From Nomia melanderi (taxonomy: Eukaryota; Arthropoda; Insecta; Hymenoptera; Halictidae), in the NCBI RefSeq assembly GCF_051020985.1, contig NW_027475143.1:496001-560000 (forward strand): 64,000 nucleotides of DNA. The letters are read 5' to 3'. This document shows positions 24,305-38,240 of this stretch, in pieces; positions within the stretch are counted from its first letter, which is position 1; each line of letters begins with the position of its first letter. Below the pieces are notes generated by a model that was not told the origin of the DNA, made no database searches, and worked only from the letters and a program-made list of their open reading frames with translations. The translations under genes and the position numbers were made by a program.

Positions 24305-25295
24305 CCCTCGGACCACCAGGGGCCGAGAAAATCACCGTCTCATGGGGTCGGACATTCAGGGTCAGGGAAAAATCCAATATATATGTCTGGTGATATCTCG
24401 GATGCTATTACAGATAGCGCAATAAATCAAAGTGCATTGTCTGCAGGAGGCCCTGGTCCATGAATCTGTGCAGCGGGAACGACCTCCGACCACCAGGGGC
24501 AGAGAAAACTACCGTCTCATGGGGCCGGACACTCAGGGTCAGGGAAAAATCCAATATATATCTGGTGATATCTCGGGTGCTATAAGAGATAGCGCAACAA
24601 ACCAAAGTGCATTGTCTGCAGCATGCCCTGGCGCATGAATCTGTGCAGCGGGATCGACCTCGGACCACCAGGGGCCGAGAAAACCACCGTCTCATGGGGC
24701 CGGACTGTCAGGGTCAAGGAAAAATCCAATATATATCTGGTGATATCTCTGGTGCTATTAGAGATAGCGCAATAAATCAAAGTGCATTGTCTGTAGGAGG
24801 CCCTGGCGCATGAATCTGTGCAGCGGGAACGCCCTCGGACCACCAGGGGCCGAGAAAATCACCGTCTCATGGGGCCGGACTGTCAGGGTCAGGGAAAAAT
24901 CCAATATATATCTGGTGATATCTCGGGTGCTATTAGAAATAGCGAAATAAATCAAAGTGCATTGTCTGCAGGAGGCCCTGGCGCATGAATCTGCGCAGCG
25001 GGAACGACCTCGGACCACCAGGGGCCGAGAAAACTACCGTCTCATGGGGCCGGACATTCAGGGACAGGGAAAAGTCCAATATATGTCTGGTGATATCTCG
25101 GATGCTATTACAGATAGCGCAATAAATCAAAGTGCATTGTCTGCAGGAGGCCCTGGCGCATGAATCTGTGCAGCGGGATCGGCCTCGGACCACCAGGGGC
25201 AGAGAAAATCACCGTCTCATGGGGTCGGACACTCAGGGTCAGGGTAAAATCCAATATATATCTGGTGATATCTCGGGTGCTATTAGAGATAGCGA

Positions 25296-26931
25296 AATAA
25301 ACCAAAGTGCATTGTCTGCAGCAGGCCCTGGCGCATGAATCTGTGCAGCGGGAACGACCTCGGACCACCAGGGGCCGAGAAAATCACCGTCTCATGGGGC
25401 CGGACTGTCAGGGTCAGGGAAAAATCCAATATGTATCTGGTGATATCTCGGGTGCTATTAGAGATAGCGCTATAAACCAAAGTGCATTGTCTGCAGCATG
25501 CCCTGGCGCATGAATCTGTGCAGCGGGAACGACCTCGGACCACCAGGGGCCGAGAAAACCACCGTCGCATGGGGTCGGACGCTCAGGGTCAGTGAAAAAT
25601 CCAATATATATCTGGTGATATCTCGGGTGCTCTTACAGTTAGCGCAATAAATCAAAGTGCATTGTCTGTAGGAGGTCCTGACGCATGAATCTGTGCAGCG
25701 GGAACGACCTCGGACCACCAGGGTCCGAGAAAACCACCGTCTCATGGGGTCGGACTGTCAGGGTCAGGGAAAAATCCAATATGTATCTGGTGATATCTCG
25801 GGTGCTATTAGAGATAGCGCAATAAACCAAAGTGCATTGTCTGCAGCAGGCCCTGGCGCATGAATCTGTGCAGCGGGAACGACCTCGGACCACCAGGGGC
25901 AGAGAAAATCACCGTCTCATGGGGCCGGACTGTCAGGGTCAGGTAAAAATCCAATATATATCTGGTGATATCTCGGGTGCTATTAGAGATAGCGAAATAA
26001 ATCAAAGTGCATTGTCTGCAGGAGGCACTGGCGCATGAATCTGTGCAGCGGGAACGACCTCGGACCACCAGGGGCCGAGAAAACCACCGTCTCATGGGGT
26101 CGGACACTCAGGGTCAGGGACAAATCCAATATATATCTGGTGATATCTCGGGTGCTATTACAGATAGCGCAATAAATCAAAGCGCATTGTCTGTAGGAGG
26201 CCCTGGCGCATGAATCTGTACAGCGGGAACGACCTCGGACCACCAGGGGCCGAGAAAACCACCGTCTCATGGGGCCGGACATTCAGCGACAGGGAAAAAT
26301 CCAATATATATCTGGTGATATCTCGGGTGCTCTTACAGATAGCGCAATAAATCAAAGTGCATTGTCTGTAGGAGGCCCTGGCGCATGAATCTGTGCAGCG
26401 GGAACGCCCTCGGACCACCAGGGGCCGAGAAAATCACCGTCTCATGGGGCCGGACATTCAGCGACAGGGAAAAATCCAATATATGTCTGGTGATATCTCG
26501 GATGCTATTACAGATAGCGCAATAAATCAAAGTGCATTGTCTGCAGGAGGCCCTGGCCCATGAATCTGTGCAGCAGGAACGACCTCCGACCACCAGGGGC
26601 AGAGAAAACTACCGTCTCATGGGGCCGGACTGTCAGAGTCAGGTAAAAATCCAATATATATCTGGTGATATCTCGGGTGCTATTAGAGATAGCGAAATAA
26701 ATCAAAGTGCATTGTCTGCAGGAGGCCCTGGCGCATGAATCAGTGCAGCGGGAACGCCCTCGGACCACCAGGGTCCGAGAAAATCACCGTCTCATGGGGC
26801 CGGACTGTCACGGTCAGGGAAAAATCCAATATGTATCTGGTGATATCTCGGGTGCTATTAGAGATAGCGCAATAAACCAAAGTGCATTGTCTGCAGCAGG
26901 CCCTGGCGCATGAATCTGTGCAGCGGGAACG
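25296..26931 (+). repeat. 1.6-kb block, second copy (offset 2627)
   Basis: This is the downstream copy of 22669-24304. Private changes include CAGCAGGAACG at 26571 and CTGTCAGAGTCAGG near 26630. A third, partial copy covers about 31080-31840 (offset 5250, 30 monomers, from 25830). Confidence 0.8.
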
Positions 26932-29900
26932 ACCTCGGACCACCAGGGGCCGAGAAAATCACCGTCTCATGGGGCCGGACTGTCAGGGTCAGGGAAAAAT
27001 CCAATATGTATCTGGTGATATCTCGGGTGCTATTAGAGATAGCGCTATAAACCAAAGTGCATTGTCTGCAGCATGCCCTGGCGCATGAATCTGTGCAGCG
27101 GGAACGACCTCGGACCACCAGGGGCCGAGAAAACCACCGTCTCATGGGGTCGGACGCTCAGGGTCAGTGAAAAATCCAATATATATCTGGTGATATCTCG
27201 GGTGCTCTTACAGATAGCGCAATAAATCAAAGTGCATTGTCTGTAGGAGGTCCTGACGCATGAATCTGTGCAGCGGGAACGCCCTCGGACCACCAGGGGC
27301 CGAGAAAATCACCGTCTCATGGGGTCGGACATTCAGGGTCAGTGAAAAATCCAATATATATCTGGTGATATCTCGGGTGCTCTTACAGATAGCGCAATAA
27401 ATCAAAGTGCATTGTCTGTAGGAGGCCCTGGCGCATGAATCTGTGCAGCGGGAACGCCCTCGGACCACCAGGGGCCGAGAAAATCACCGTCTCATGGGGC
27501 CGGACTGTCAGGGTCAGGGAAAAATCCAATATATGTCTGGTGATATCTCGGATGCTATTACAGATAGCGCAATAAATCAAAGTGCATTGTCTGCAGGAGG
27601 CCCTGGCCCATGAATCTGTGCAGCGGGAACGACCTCGGACCACCAGGGGCCGAGAAAACTACCGTCTCATGGGGCCGGACACTCAGTGTCAGGGAAAAAC
27701 CCAATATATATCTGTTGATATCTCGGGTGCTATTAGAGATAGCGAAATAAATCAAAGTGCATTGTCTGCGGGAGGCCCTGGCGCATGAATCTGCGCAGCG
27801 GGATCGGCCTCGGACCACCAGGGGCCGAGAAAATCACCGTCTCATGGGGTCGGACACTCAGGGTCAGGGAAAAATCCAATATATATGTGGTGATATCCCG
27901 GGTGCTATTACAGATAGCGCAATAAATAAAAGTGCATTGTCTGTAGGAAGCCCTGGCGCATGAATCTGCGCAGCGGGAACGACCTCAGACCACCAGGGGC
28001 CGAGAAAACTACCGTCTCATGGGGCCGGACATTCAGGGACAGGGAAAAGTCCAATATATGTCTGGTGATATCTCGGATGCTATTACAGATAGCGCAATAA
28101 ATCAAAGTGCATTGTCTGCAGGAGGCCCTGGCGCATGAATCTGTGCAGCGGGATCGGCCTCGGACCACCAGGGGCCGAGAAAATCACCGTCTCATGGGGT
28201 CGGACACTCAGGGTCAGGGTAAAATCCAATATATATCTGGTGATATCTCGGGTGCTATTAGAGATAGCGCAATAAATAAAAGTGCATTGTCTGTAGGAAG
28301 CCCTGGCGCATGAATCTGTGCAGCGGGAACGACCTCGGACCACCAGGGGCCGAGAAAACCACCGTCTCATGGGGCCGGACTGTCAGGGTCAGGGGAAAAT
28401 CCAATATATATCTGGTGATATCTCGGGTGCTATTAGAGATAGCGCAATAAATCAAAGTGCATTTTCTGCAGGAGGCCCTGGCGCATGAATCTGTGCAGCG
28501 GGAACGCCCTCGGACCACCAGGGGCCGAGAAAATCACCGTCTCATGGGGCCGGACTGTCAGGGTCAGGGAAAAATCCAATATATATCTGGTGATATCTCG
28601 GGTGCTATTAGAAATAGCGAAATAAATCAAAGTGCATTGTCTGCAGGAGGCCCTGGCGCATGAATCTGCGCAGCGGGAACGACCTCGGACCACCAGGTGC
28701 CGAGAAAACTACCGTCTCATGGGGCCGGACATTCAGGGTCAGGGAAAAATCCAATATATATCTGGTGATATCTCGGGTGCTATTAGAGATAGCGCAACAA
28801 ACCAAAGTGCATTGTCTGCAGGAGGCCCTGGTGCATGAATCTGTGCAGCGGGAACGCCCTCGGACCACCAGGGGCCGAGAAAATCACCGTCTCATGGGGC
28901 CGGACTGTCAGGGTCAGGGAAAAATCCAATATGTATCTGGTGATATCTCGGGTGCTATTAGAGATACCGCAATAAACCAAAGTGCATTGTCTGCAGCAGG
29001 ACCTGGCGCATGAATCTGTGCAGCGGGAACGACCTCGGACCACCAGGGGCCGAGAAAATCACCGTCTCATGGGGCCGGACTGTCAGGGTCAGGGAAAAAA
29101 CCAATATGTATCTGGTGATATCTCGGGTGCTATTAGAGATAGCGCAATAAACGAAAGTGAATTATCTGCAGGAGGCCCTGGCGCATGAATCTGTGCAGCG
29201 GGAACGACCTCGGACCACCAGGGGCCGAGAAAACCATCGTCTTATGGTGCCGGACACTCAGGGTCAGGCAAAAATCCGATATATATCTGGTGATATCTTG
29301 GGTGCTCTTACAGATAGCGCAATAAACCAAAGTGCATTGTCTGCAGGAAGCCCTGGCGCATGATTCTGTCCAGCGGGAACGACCTCGGACCACCAGGGGC
29401 CGAGAAAACCACCGTCTCATGGGGCCGGACTGTCAGGGTCAGTAAAAAATCCAATATATATCTGGTGATATCTCGGGTGCTCTTACAGATAGCGCAATAA
29501 ATCAAAGTGCATTGTCTGTAGGAGGCCCTGGCGCATGAATCTGTGCAGCGGGAACGACCTCGGACCACCAGGGGCAGAGAAAACCACCGTCTCATGGGGC
29601 CGGACACTCAGGGTCAGTGAAAAATCCAATATATATCTGGTGATATCTCGGGTGCTCTTACAGATAGCGCAATAAATCAAAGTGCATTGTCTGTAGGAGG
29701 CCCTGGCGCATGAATCTGTGCAGCGGGAACGCCCTCGGACCACCAGGGGCCGAGAAAATCACCGTCTCATGGGGTCGGACATTCAGGGTCAGTGAAAAAT
29801 CCAATATATATCTGGTGATATCTCGGGTGCTCTTACAGATAGCGCAATAAATCAAAGTGCATTGTCTGTAGGAGGCCCTGGCGCATGAATCTGTGCAGCG

Positions 29901-30743
29901 GGAACGCCCTCGGACCACCAGGGGCCGAGAAAATCACCGTCTCATGGGGCCGGACATTCAGCGACAGGGAAAAATCCAATACATGTCTGGTGATATCTCG
30001 GATGCTATTACAGATAGCGCAATAAATCAGAGTGCATTGTCTGCAGGAGGCCCTGGCCCATGAATCTGTGCAGCGGGAACGACCTCCGACCACCAGGGGC
30101 AGAGAAAACTACCGTCTCATGGGGCCGGACACTCAGGGTCAGGGAAAAATCCAATATATATCTGGTGATATCTCGGGTGCTATAAGAGATAGCGCAACAA
30201 ACCAAAGTGCATTGTCTGCAGGAGGCCCTGGCGCATGAATCAGTGCAGCGGGAACGCCCTCGGACCACCAGGGTCCGAGAAAATCACCGTCTCATGGGGC
30301 CGGACTGTCAGGGTCAGGGAAAAATCCAATATGTATCTGGTGATATCTCGGGTGCTATTAGAGATAGCGCAATAAACCAAAGTGCATTGTCTGCAGCAGG
30401 CCCTGGCGCATGAATCTGTACAGCGGGAACGACCTCGGACCACCAGGGGCCGAGAAAATCACCGTCTCATGGGGCCGGACTGTCAGGGTCAGGGAAAAAT
30501 CCAATATGTATCTGGTGATATCTCGGGTGCTATTAGAGATAGCGCTATAAACCAAAGTGCATTGTCTGCAGCATGCCCTGGCGCATGAATCTGTGCAGCG
30601 GGAACGACCTCGGACCACCAGGGGCCGAGAAAACCACCGTCGCATGGGGTCGGACGCTCAGGGTCAGTGAAAAATCCAATATATATCTGGTGATATCTCG
30701 GGTGCTCTTACAGTTAGCGCAATAAATCAAAGTGCATTGTCTG
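26243..30743 (+). repeat. 4.5-kb block, second copy (offset 7702)
   Basis: This is the downstream copy of the block at 18541-23041. Its first ~690 bp are also shared with the 2627-offset block, so it was assembled from at least two sources. Beyond 30743 the array continues with units resembling 28982-29180 (ATGAATCTG after GCAGCAGGACC). Confidence 0.85.
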
Positions 30744-31929
30744 CAGCAGGACCTGGCGCATGAATCTGTGCAGCGGGAACGACCTCGGACCACCAGGGGC
30801 CGAGAAAATCACCGTCTCATGGGGCCGGACTGTCAGGGTCAGGGAAAAAACCAATATGTATCTGGTGATATCTCGGGTGCTATTAGAGATAGCGCAATAA
30901 ACGAAAGTGAATTATCTGCAGGAGGCCCTGGCGCATGATTCTGTCCAGCGGGAACGACCTCGGACCACCAGGGGCCGAGAAAACCACCGTCTCATGGGGC
31001 CGGACTGTCAGGGTCAGTAAAAAATCCAATATATATCTGGTGATATCTCGGGTGCTCTTACAGATAGCGCAATAAATCAAAGTGCATTGTCTGCAGCAGG
31101 CCCTGGCGCATGAATCTGTGCAGCGGGAACGACCTCGGACCACCAGGGGCAGAGAAAATCACCGTCTCATGGGGCCGGACTGTCAGGGTCAGGTAAAAAT
31201 CCAATATATATCTGGTGATATCTCGGGTGCTATTAGAGATAGCGAAATAAATCAAAGTGCATTGTCTGCAGGAGGCACTGGCGCATGAATCTGTGCAGCG
31301 GGAACGACCTCGGACCACCAGGGGCCGAGAAAACCACCGTCTCATGGGGTCGGACACTCAGGGTCAGGGACAAATCCAATATATATCTGGTGATATCTCG
31401 GGTGCTATTACAGATAGCGCAATAAATCAAAGCGCATTGTCTGTAGGAGGCCCTGGCGCATGAATCTATACAGCGGGAACGACCTCGGACCACCAGGGGC
31501 CGAGAAAACCACCGTCTCATGGGGCCGGACATTCAGCGACAGGGAAAAATCCAATATATATCTGGTGATATCTCGGGTGCTCTTACAGATAGCGCAATAA
31601 ATCAAAGTGCATTGTCTGTAGGAGGCCCTGGCGCATGAATCTGTGCAGCGGGAACGCCCTCGGACCACCAGGGGCCGAGAAAATCACCGTCTCATGGGGC
31701 CGGACATTCAGCGACAGGGAAAAATCCAATATATGTCTGGTGATATCTCGGATGCTATTACAGATAGCGCAATAAATCAAAGTGCATTGTCTGCAGGAGG
31801 CCCTGGCCCATGAATCTGTGCAGCGGGAACGACCTCCGACCACCAGGGGCCGAGAAAATCACCGTCTCATGGGGTCGGACTTTCAGGGTCAGGGAAAAAT
31901 CCAATATGTATCTGGTGATATCTCGGGTG

Positions 31930-34900
31930 CTATTAGAGATAGCGCAATAAACCAAAGTGCATTGTCTGCAGCAGGCCCTGGCGCATGAATCTGTGCAGCG
32001 GGAACGACGTCGGACCACCAGGGGCCGAGAAAATCACCGTCTCATGGGGCCGGACTGTCAGGGTCAGGGAAAAATCCAATATGTATCTGGTGATATCTCG
32101 GGTGCTATTAGAGATAGCGCTATAAACCAAAGTGCATTGTCTGCAGCATGCCCTGGCGCATGAATCTGTGCAGCGGGAACGACCTCGGACCACCAGGGGC
32201 CGAGAAAACCACCGTCTCATGGAGTCGGACGCTCAGGGTCAGTGAAAAATACAATATATATCTGGTGATATCTCGGGTGCTCTTACAGATAGCGCAATAA
32301 ATCAAAGTGCATTGTCTGTAGGAGGTCCTGACGCATGAATCTGTGCAGCGGGAACGACCTCGAACAGCCAGCGGCCGAGAAAACTACCGTCTCATGGGGT
32401 CGGACACTCAGGGTCAGGGAAAAATCCAATATATATCTGGTGATATCTCGGGTGCTATAAGAGATAGCGCTATAAACCAAAGTGCATTGTCTGCAGAAGG
32501 CCCTGGCGCATGAATCTGTACAGCGGGAACGACCTCGGACCACCAGGGGCCGAGAAAACCACCGTCTCATGGGGTCGGACTGTCAGGGTCAGGGAAAAAT
32601 CCAATATGTATCTGGTGATATCTCGGGTGCTATTAGAGATAGCGCAATAAACCAAAGTGCATTGTCTGCAGCAGGCCCTGGCGCATGAATCTGTGCAGCG
32701 GGAACGACCTCGGACCACCAGGGGCAGAGAAAATCACCGTCTCATGGGGCCGGACTGTCAGGGTCAGGTAAAAATCCAATATATATCTGGTGATATCTCG
32801 GGTGCTATTAGAGATAGCGAAATAAATCAAAGTGCATTGTCTGCAGGAGGCACTGGCGCATGAATCTGTGCAGCGGGAACGACCTCGGACCACCAGGGGC
32901 CGAGAAAACCACCGTCTCATGGGGTCGGACACTCAGGGTCAGGGACAAATCCAATATATATCTGGTGATATCTCTGGTGCTATTAGAGATAGCGAAATAA
33001 ATCAAAGTGCATTGTCTGCAGGAGGCACTGGCGCATGAATCTGTGCAGCGGGAACGACCTCGGACCACCAGGGGCCGAGAAAACCACCGTCTCATGGGGT
33101 CGGAAACTCAGGGTCAGGGACAAATCCAATATATATCTGGTGATATCTCGGGTGCTATTAGAGATAGCGCAATAAATCAAAGTGCATTGTCTGTAGGAGG
33201 CCCTGGCGCATGAATCTGTGCAGCGGGAACGACCTCGGACCGCCAGCGGCCGAGAAAACTACCGTCTCATGGGGTCGGACACTCAGGGTCAGGGAAAAAT
33301 CCAATATATGTCTGGTGATATCTCGGGTGCTATTAGAGATAGCGCAATAAACCAAAGTGCATTGTCTGCAGGAAGCCCTGGCGCATGAATCTGTGCAGCG
33401 GGAACGATCTCGGTCAACCAGGGGCCGAGAAAACCACCGTCTCATGGGGTCGGACACTCAGGGTCAGGGAAAAATCCAATATATATCTGGTAATATCTCT
33501 GATGCTATTACAGATAGCGCAATAAATCAAAGTGCATTATCTGCAGGAGGCCCTGGCGCATGAATCTGTGCAGCGGGAACGACCTCGGACCACCAGGGGC
33601 CGAGAAAACCACCGTCTAATGGGGTCGGACACTCAGGGTCAGGGAAAAATCCAATATATATCTGGTGATATGTCGCGTGCTCTTACAGATAGCGCAATAA
33701 ATCAAAGTGCATTGTCTGTAGGAGGCCCTGGCGCATGAATCTGTGCAGCAGGAACGACCTCGGACCACCAGGGGCCGAGAAAATCACCGTCTCATGGGGC
33801 CGGACTGTCAGGGTCAGGGAAAAATCCAATATGTATCTGGTGATATCTCGGGTGCTATTAGAGATAGCGCTATAAACCAAAGTGCATTGTCTGCAGCATG
33901 CCCTGGCGCATGAAACTGTGCAGCGGGAACGACCTCGGACCACCAGGGGCCGAGAAAACCACCGTCTCATGGGGTCGGACGCTCAGGGTCAGTGAAAAAT
34001 ACAATATATATCTGGTGATATCTCGGGTGCTCTTACAGATAGCGCAATAAATCAAAGTGCATTGTCTGTAGGAGGTCCTGACGCATGAATCTGTGCAGCG
34101 GGAACGACCTCGAACCGCCAGCGGCCGAGAAAACTACCGTCTCATGGGGTCGGACACTCAGGGTCAGGGAAAAATCCAATATATATCTGGTGATATCTCG
34201 GGTGCTATAAGAGATAGCGCTATAAACCAAAGTGCATTGTCTGCAGAAGGCCCTGGCGCATGAATCTGTACAGCGGGAACGACCTCGGACCACCAGGGGC
34301 CGAGAAAACCACCGTCTCATGGGGTCGGACTGTCAGGGTCAGGGAAAAATCCAATATGTATCTGGTGATATCTCGGGTGCTATTAGAGATAGCGCAATAA
34401 ACCAAAGTGCATTGTCTGCAGCAGGCCCTGGCGCATGAATCTGTGCAGCGGGAACGACCTCGGACCACCAGGGGCAGAGAAAATCACCGTCTCATGGGGC
34501 CGGACTGTCAGGGTCAGGTAAAAATCCAATATATATCTGGTGATATCTCGGGTGCTATTAGAGATAGCGAAATAAATCAAAGTGCATTGTCTGCAGGAGG
34601 CACTGGCGCATGAATCTGTGCAGCGGGAACGACCTCGGACCACCAGGGGCCGAGAAAACCACCGTCTCATGGGGTCGGACACTCAGGGTCAGGGACAAAT
34701 CCAATATATATCTGCTGATATCTCGGGTGCTATTAGAGATAGCGCAATAAATCAAAGTGCATTGTCTGTAGGAGGCCCTGGCGCATGAATCTGTGCAGCG
34801 GGAACGACCTCGGACCGCCAGCGGCCGAGAAAACTACCGTCTCATGGGGTCGGACACTCAGGGTCAGGGAAAAATACAATATATGTCTGGTGATATCTCG

Positions 34901-36283
34901 GGTGCTATTAGAGATAGCGCAATAAATCAAAGTGCATTATCTGCAGGAGGCCCTGGCGCATGAATCTGTGCAGCGGGAACGACCTCGGACCACCAGGGGC
35001 CGAGAAAACCACCGTCTAATGGGGTCGGACACTCAGGGTCAGGGAAAAATCCAATATATATCTGGTGATATGTCGCGTGCTCTTACAGATAGCGCAATAA
35101 ATCAAAGTGCATTGTCTGTAGGAGGCGCTGGCGCATGAATCTGTGCAGCGGGATCGACCTCGGACCACCAGGGGCCGAGAAAATCACCGTCTGATGGGGC
35201 CGGACTGTCAGGGTCAGGGAAAAATCCAATATGTATCTGGTGATATCTCGGGTGCTATAAGAGATAGCGCAACAAACCAAAGTGCATTGTCTGCAGGAGG
35301 CCCTGGCGCATGAATCAGTGCAGCGGGAACGCCCTCGGACCACCAGGGTCCGAGAAAATCACCGTCTCATGGGGCCGGACTGTCAGGGTCAGGGAAAAAT
35401 CCAATATGTATCTGGTGATATCTCGGGTGCTATTAGAGATAGCGCAATAAACCAAAGTGCATTGTCTGCAGCAGGCCCTGGCGCATGAATCTGTGCAGCG
35501 GGAACGACCTCGGACCGCCAGCGGCCGAGAAAACTACCGTCTCATGGGGTCGGACAATCAGGGTCAGGGAAAAATCCAATATATATCTGGTGATATCTCG
35601 GGTGCTATAAGAGATAGCGCTATAAACCAAAGTGCATTGTCTGCAGAAGGCCCTGGCGCATGAATCTGTACAGCGGGAACGACCTCGGACCACCAGGGGC
35701 CGAGAAAACCACCGTCTCATGGGGTTGGACTGTCAGGGTCAGGGAAAAATCCAATATATGACTGGTGATATCTCGGGTGCTATTAGAGATAGCGCAATAA
35801 ACCAAAGTGCATTGTCTGCAGGAAGCCCTGGCGCATGAATCTGTGCAGCGGGAACGATCTCGGTCAACCAGGGGCCGAGAAAACCACCGTCTCATGGGGT
35901 CGGACACTCAGGGTCAGGGAAAAATCCAATATATATCTCGTAATATCTCTGATGCTATTACAGATAGCGCAATAAATCAAAGTGCATTATCTGCAGGAGG
36001 CCCTGGCGCATGAATCTGTGCAGCGGGAACGACCTCGGACCACCAGGGGCCGAGAAAACCACCGTCTAATGGGGTCGGACACTCAGGGTCAGGGAAAAAT
36101 CCAATATATATCTGGTGATATGTCGCGTGCTCTTACAGATAGCGCAATAAATCAAAGTGCATTGTCTGTAGGAGGCGCTGGCGCATGAATCTGTGCAGCG
36201 GGATCGACCTCGGACCACCAGGGGCCGAGAAAATCACCGTCTGATGGGGCCGGACTGTCAGGGTCAGGGAAAAATCCAATATG
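31930..36283 (+). repeat. Region IV: higher-order repeats with stepped offset
   Basis: Segment 31.9-33.0 kb pairs with 33.7-34.7 kb at offset 1750. About 33.2 kb pairs with 34.8 kb at 1575, and 33541 pairs with 34941 at 1400. Each step is one monomer. Markers are CCGCCAGCGGCCGAG, GTCTAATGGGGTCGG, TATGTCGCGTGCTC and TCAGAGAT-free AATACAATATATATC units. The pair 33.3-33.74 / 35.75-36.19 kb (offset 2450) adds a third level. Confidence 0.75.
32834..33183 (+). repeat. Single-monomer tandem duplication
   Basis: Two adjacent units, both with CTGCAGGAGGCACTGGCGC and CAGGGACAAATCC, differ at only about three or four bases: C/A near 33105, CTCTGG/CTCGGG, and GCGAAATA/GCGCAATA. The paired segment at 34.6-34.8 kb has only one such unit. 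Confidence 0.75.
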
Positions 36284-38240
36284 TATCTGGTGATATCTCG
36301 GGTGCTATTAGGGATAGCGCAATAAATCAAAGTGCCTTGTCTGTAGGAGGCCCTGGCGCATGGATCTGTGCAGTGGGATCGACCTCGGACCTCCAGGGGC
36401 TGAGAAAACCACCGTCTCATGGGGCCGGACACTCAGGGTCAGGGGAACATCCAATATATATATGGTGATATCTCGGGTGCTATTACAGATAGCGCAATAA
36501 ATCAAAGTGCATTGTCTGTAGGAGGCCCTGGCGCATGAATCTGTGCAGCGGGATCTACCTCGGACCACCAGGGGCCGGGAAAATCACCGTCTCATGGGGC
36601 CGGACGGTCAGGGTCAGGGAAAAATCCAATATATATCTGGTGATATCACGGGTGCTATTAGAGATGGCGCAATAAATCAAAGTGAATTATCTGCAGGAGG
36701 CCCTGGCGCATGAATCTGTGCAGCGGCAACGACCTCGCACCACCTGGGTCCGAGAGAATCACCGTCACATGGGGCCAGACTGTCAGGGTCAGGCAAAAAT
36801 CCAATATATATCTGGTGATATCTCGCGTGCTCTTACAGATAGCGCAATAAATCAAAGTGCATTGTCTGTAGGAGGCCCTGGCGCATGAATCTGTGCAGCG
36901 GGAACGACCTAGGACCACCAGGGGCCGAGAAAACCACAGTCTCATGGTGCCGGACACTCAGGGTCAGGGAAAAATCCAATATATATCTGGTGATATCTCG
37001 GGTGCTATTACAGATAGCTCAATAAATCAAAGTGCATTTTCTGCAGGAGGCCCTGGCGCATGAATCTGTGCAGCGGGAACGACCTCGGACCAGCAGGGGC
37101 CGAGAAAACCACCGTCTCATGGGGTCGGACACACAGGGTCAGGGAAAAATCCAATATATATCTGGTGATATCTCGGGTGCTATTACAGATAGCGAAATAA
37201 ATCAAAGTGAATTGTCTGCAGGAGGCCCTGGCGCATGAATCGGTGCAGCGGGAACGACCTCGGACCACCAGGGGCCGAGAAAACCACCGTCTCATGGGGC
37301 CGGACACTCAGGGTCAGGGGAAAACCCAATATATATATGGTGATATCTCGGGTGCTATTACAGAAAGCGCAATAAACCAAAGTGAGTTGTCTGCAGGAAG
37401 CCTTGGCGCATGAATCTGTTCAGCGGGATCGACCTCGGAAAACCAGGAGCCGAGAAAACCAGCGTCTCATGGGGTCGGACACTCAGGGTCAGGGAAAAAT
37501 CCAATACACATCTGGTGATATCTCGGGTGCTATTACAGATAGCGCAATAAATCAAAGTGCATTGTCTGTAGGAGATCCTGGCGCATGAATCTGTGCAGCG
37601 GGATCGACATCGGACCACGAGGGACCGAGAAAACCACCGTCTCATGGGGACGGACACTCAGGGTCAGGGAAAAATCCAATATAAATCTGGTGATATCTCT
37701 GGTGCTATTACAGATGGCGCAATAAATCAAAGTGCATTGTCTGCAGGAAGCCTTGGCGCATGAATCTGTTCAGCGGGATCGACCTCGGGCCACGAGGGAC
37801 CGGGAAAACCATCGACACATGGGGCCGGAGTGTCAGGGTCAAGGAAAAATCCAATATATATCTGGTGATATCTCGGGTGATATTAGAGATAGCGCAATAA
37901 ATCAAATTGCATTGTCTGCAGGAAGCCTTGGCGCATGAATCTGTGCAGCGGGAACGACCTCGGACAACCAGGGGCCGACAAAACCACCGTCACATGGGGT
38001 CGGACACTCAGGGTCAGGGAAAGATCCAATATATATCTGGTGATATCTCGGGTGCTATTAGAGATAGCGCATTAAACCAAAGTACATTGTCTGTAGGAGG
38101 CCCGGGCGCATGAATCTGTGCTGCGGGAACGACCTCGGACCACCAGGGGCCGAGAAAATCACCGTCTCATGGGGCCGGACTGTCAGGGTCAGGGAAAAAT
38201 CCAATATATATCTGGTGATATCTCGGGTGCTATTACAGAT
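36283..38240 (+). repeat. Region V block, first copy (offset 2975)
   Basis: It matches 39258-41215 at offset 2975, exactly 17 monomers. Shared rare variants include GTGCAGTGGGATCGACC, ATATATATATGG, AACCAGGAGCCGAG and CCGGAGTGTCAGG. Differences include GTGCCTTG at 36332 against GTGCATTG at 39307, and GCGCATG at 36884 against GCCCATG at 39859. Confidence 0.88.

Larger units (their letters stand above)
15700..31930 (+). repeat. Region III: nested higher-order repeats
   Basis: Markers common here are AAAATCACCGTCTC, GGACTGTCAGGGTCAG, CCAATATGTATCTGG, GTGCTCTTACAGATAG and TTCAGCGACAGGG. The segment starting near 16.2 kb recurs near 20.4 kb and near 28.1 kb. The segment starting near 18.6 kb recurs near 26.3 kb and, in part, near 23.7 and 31.5 kb. 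The order is thus a patchwork of repeats within repeats rather than one uniform higher-order unit. Confidence 0.8.
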
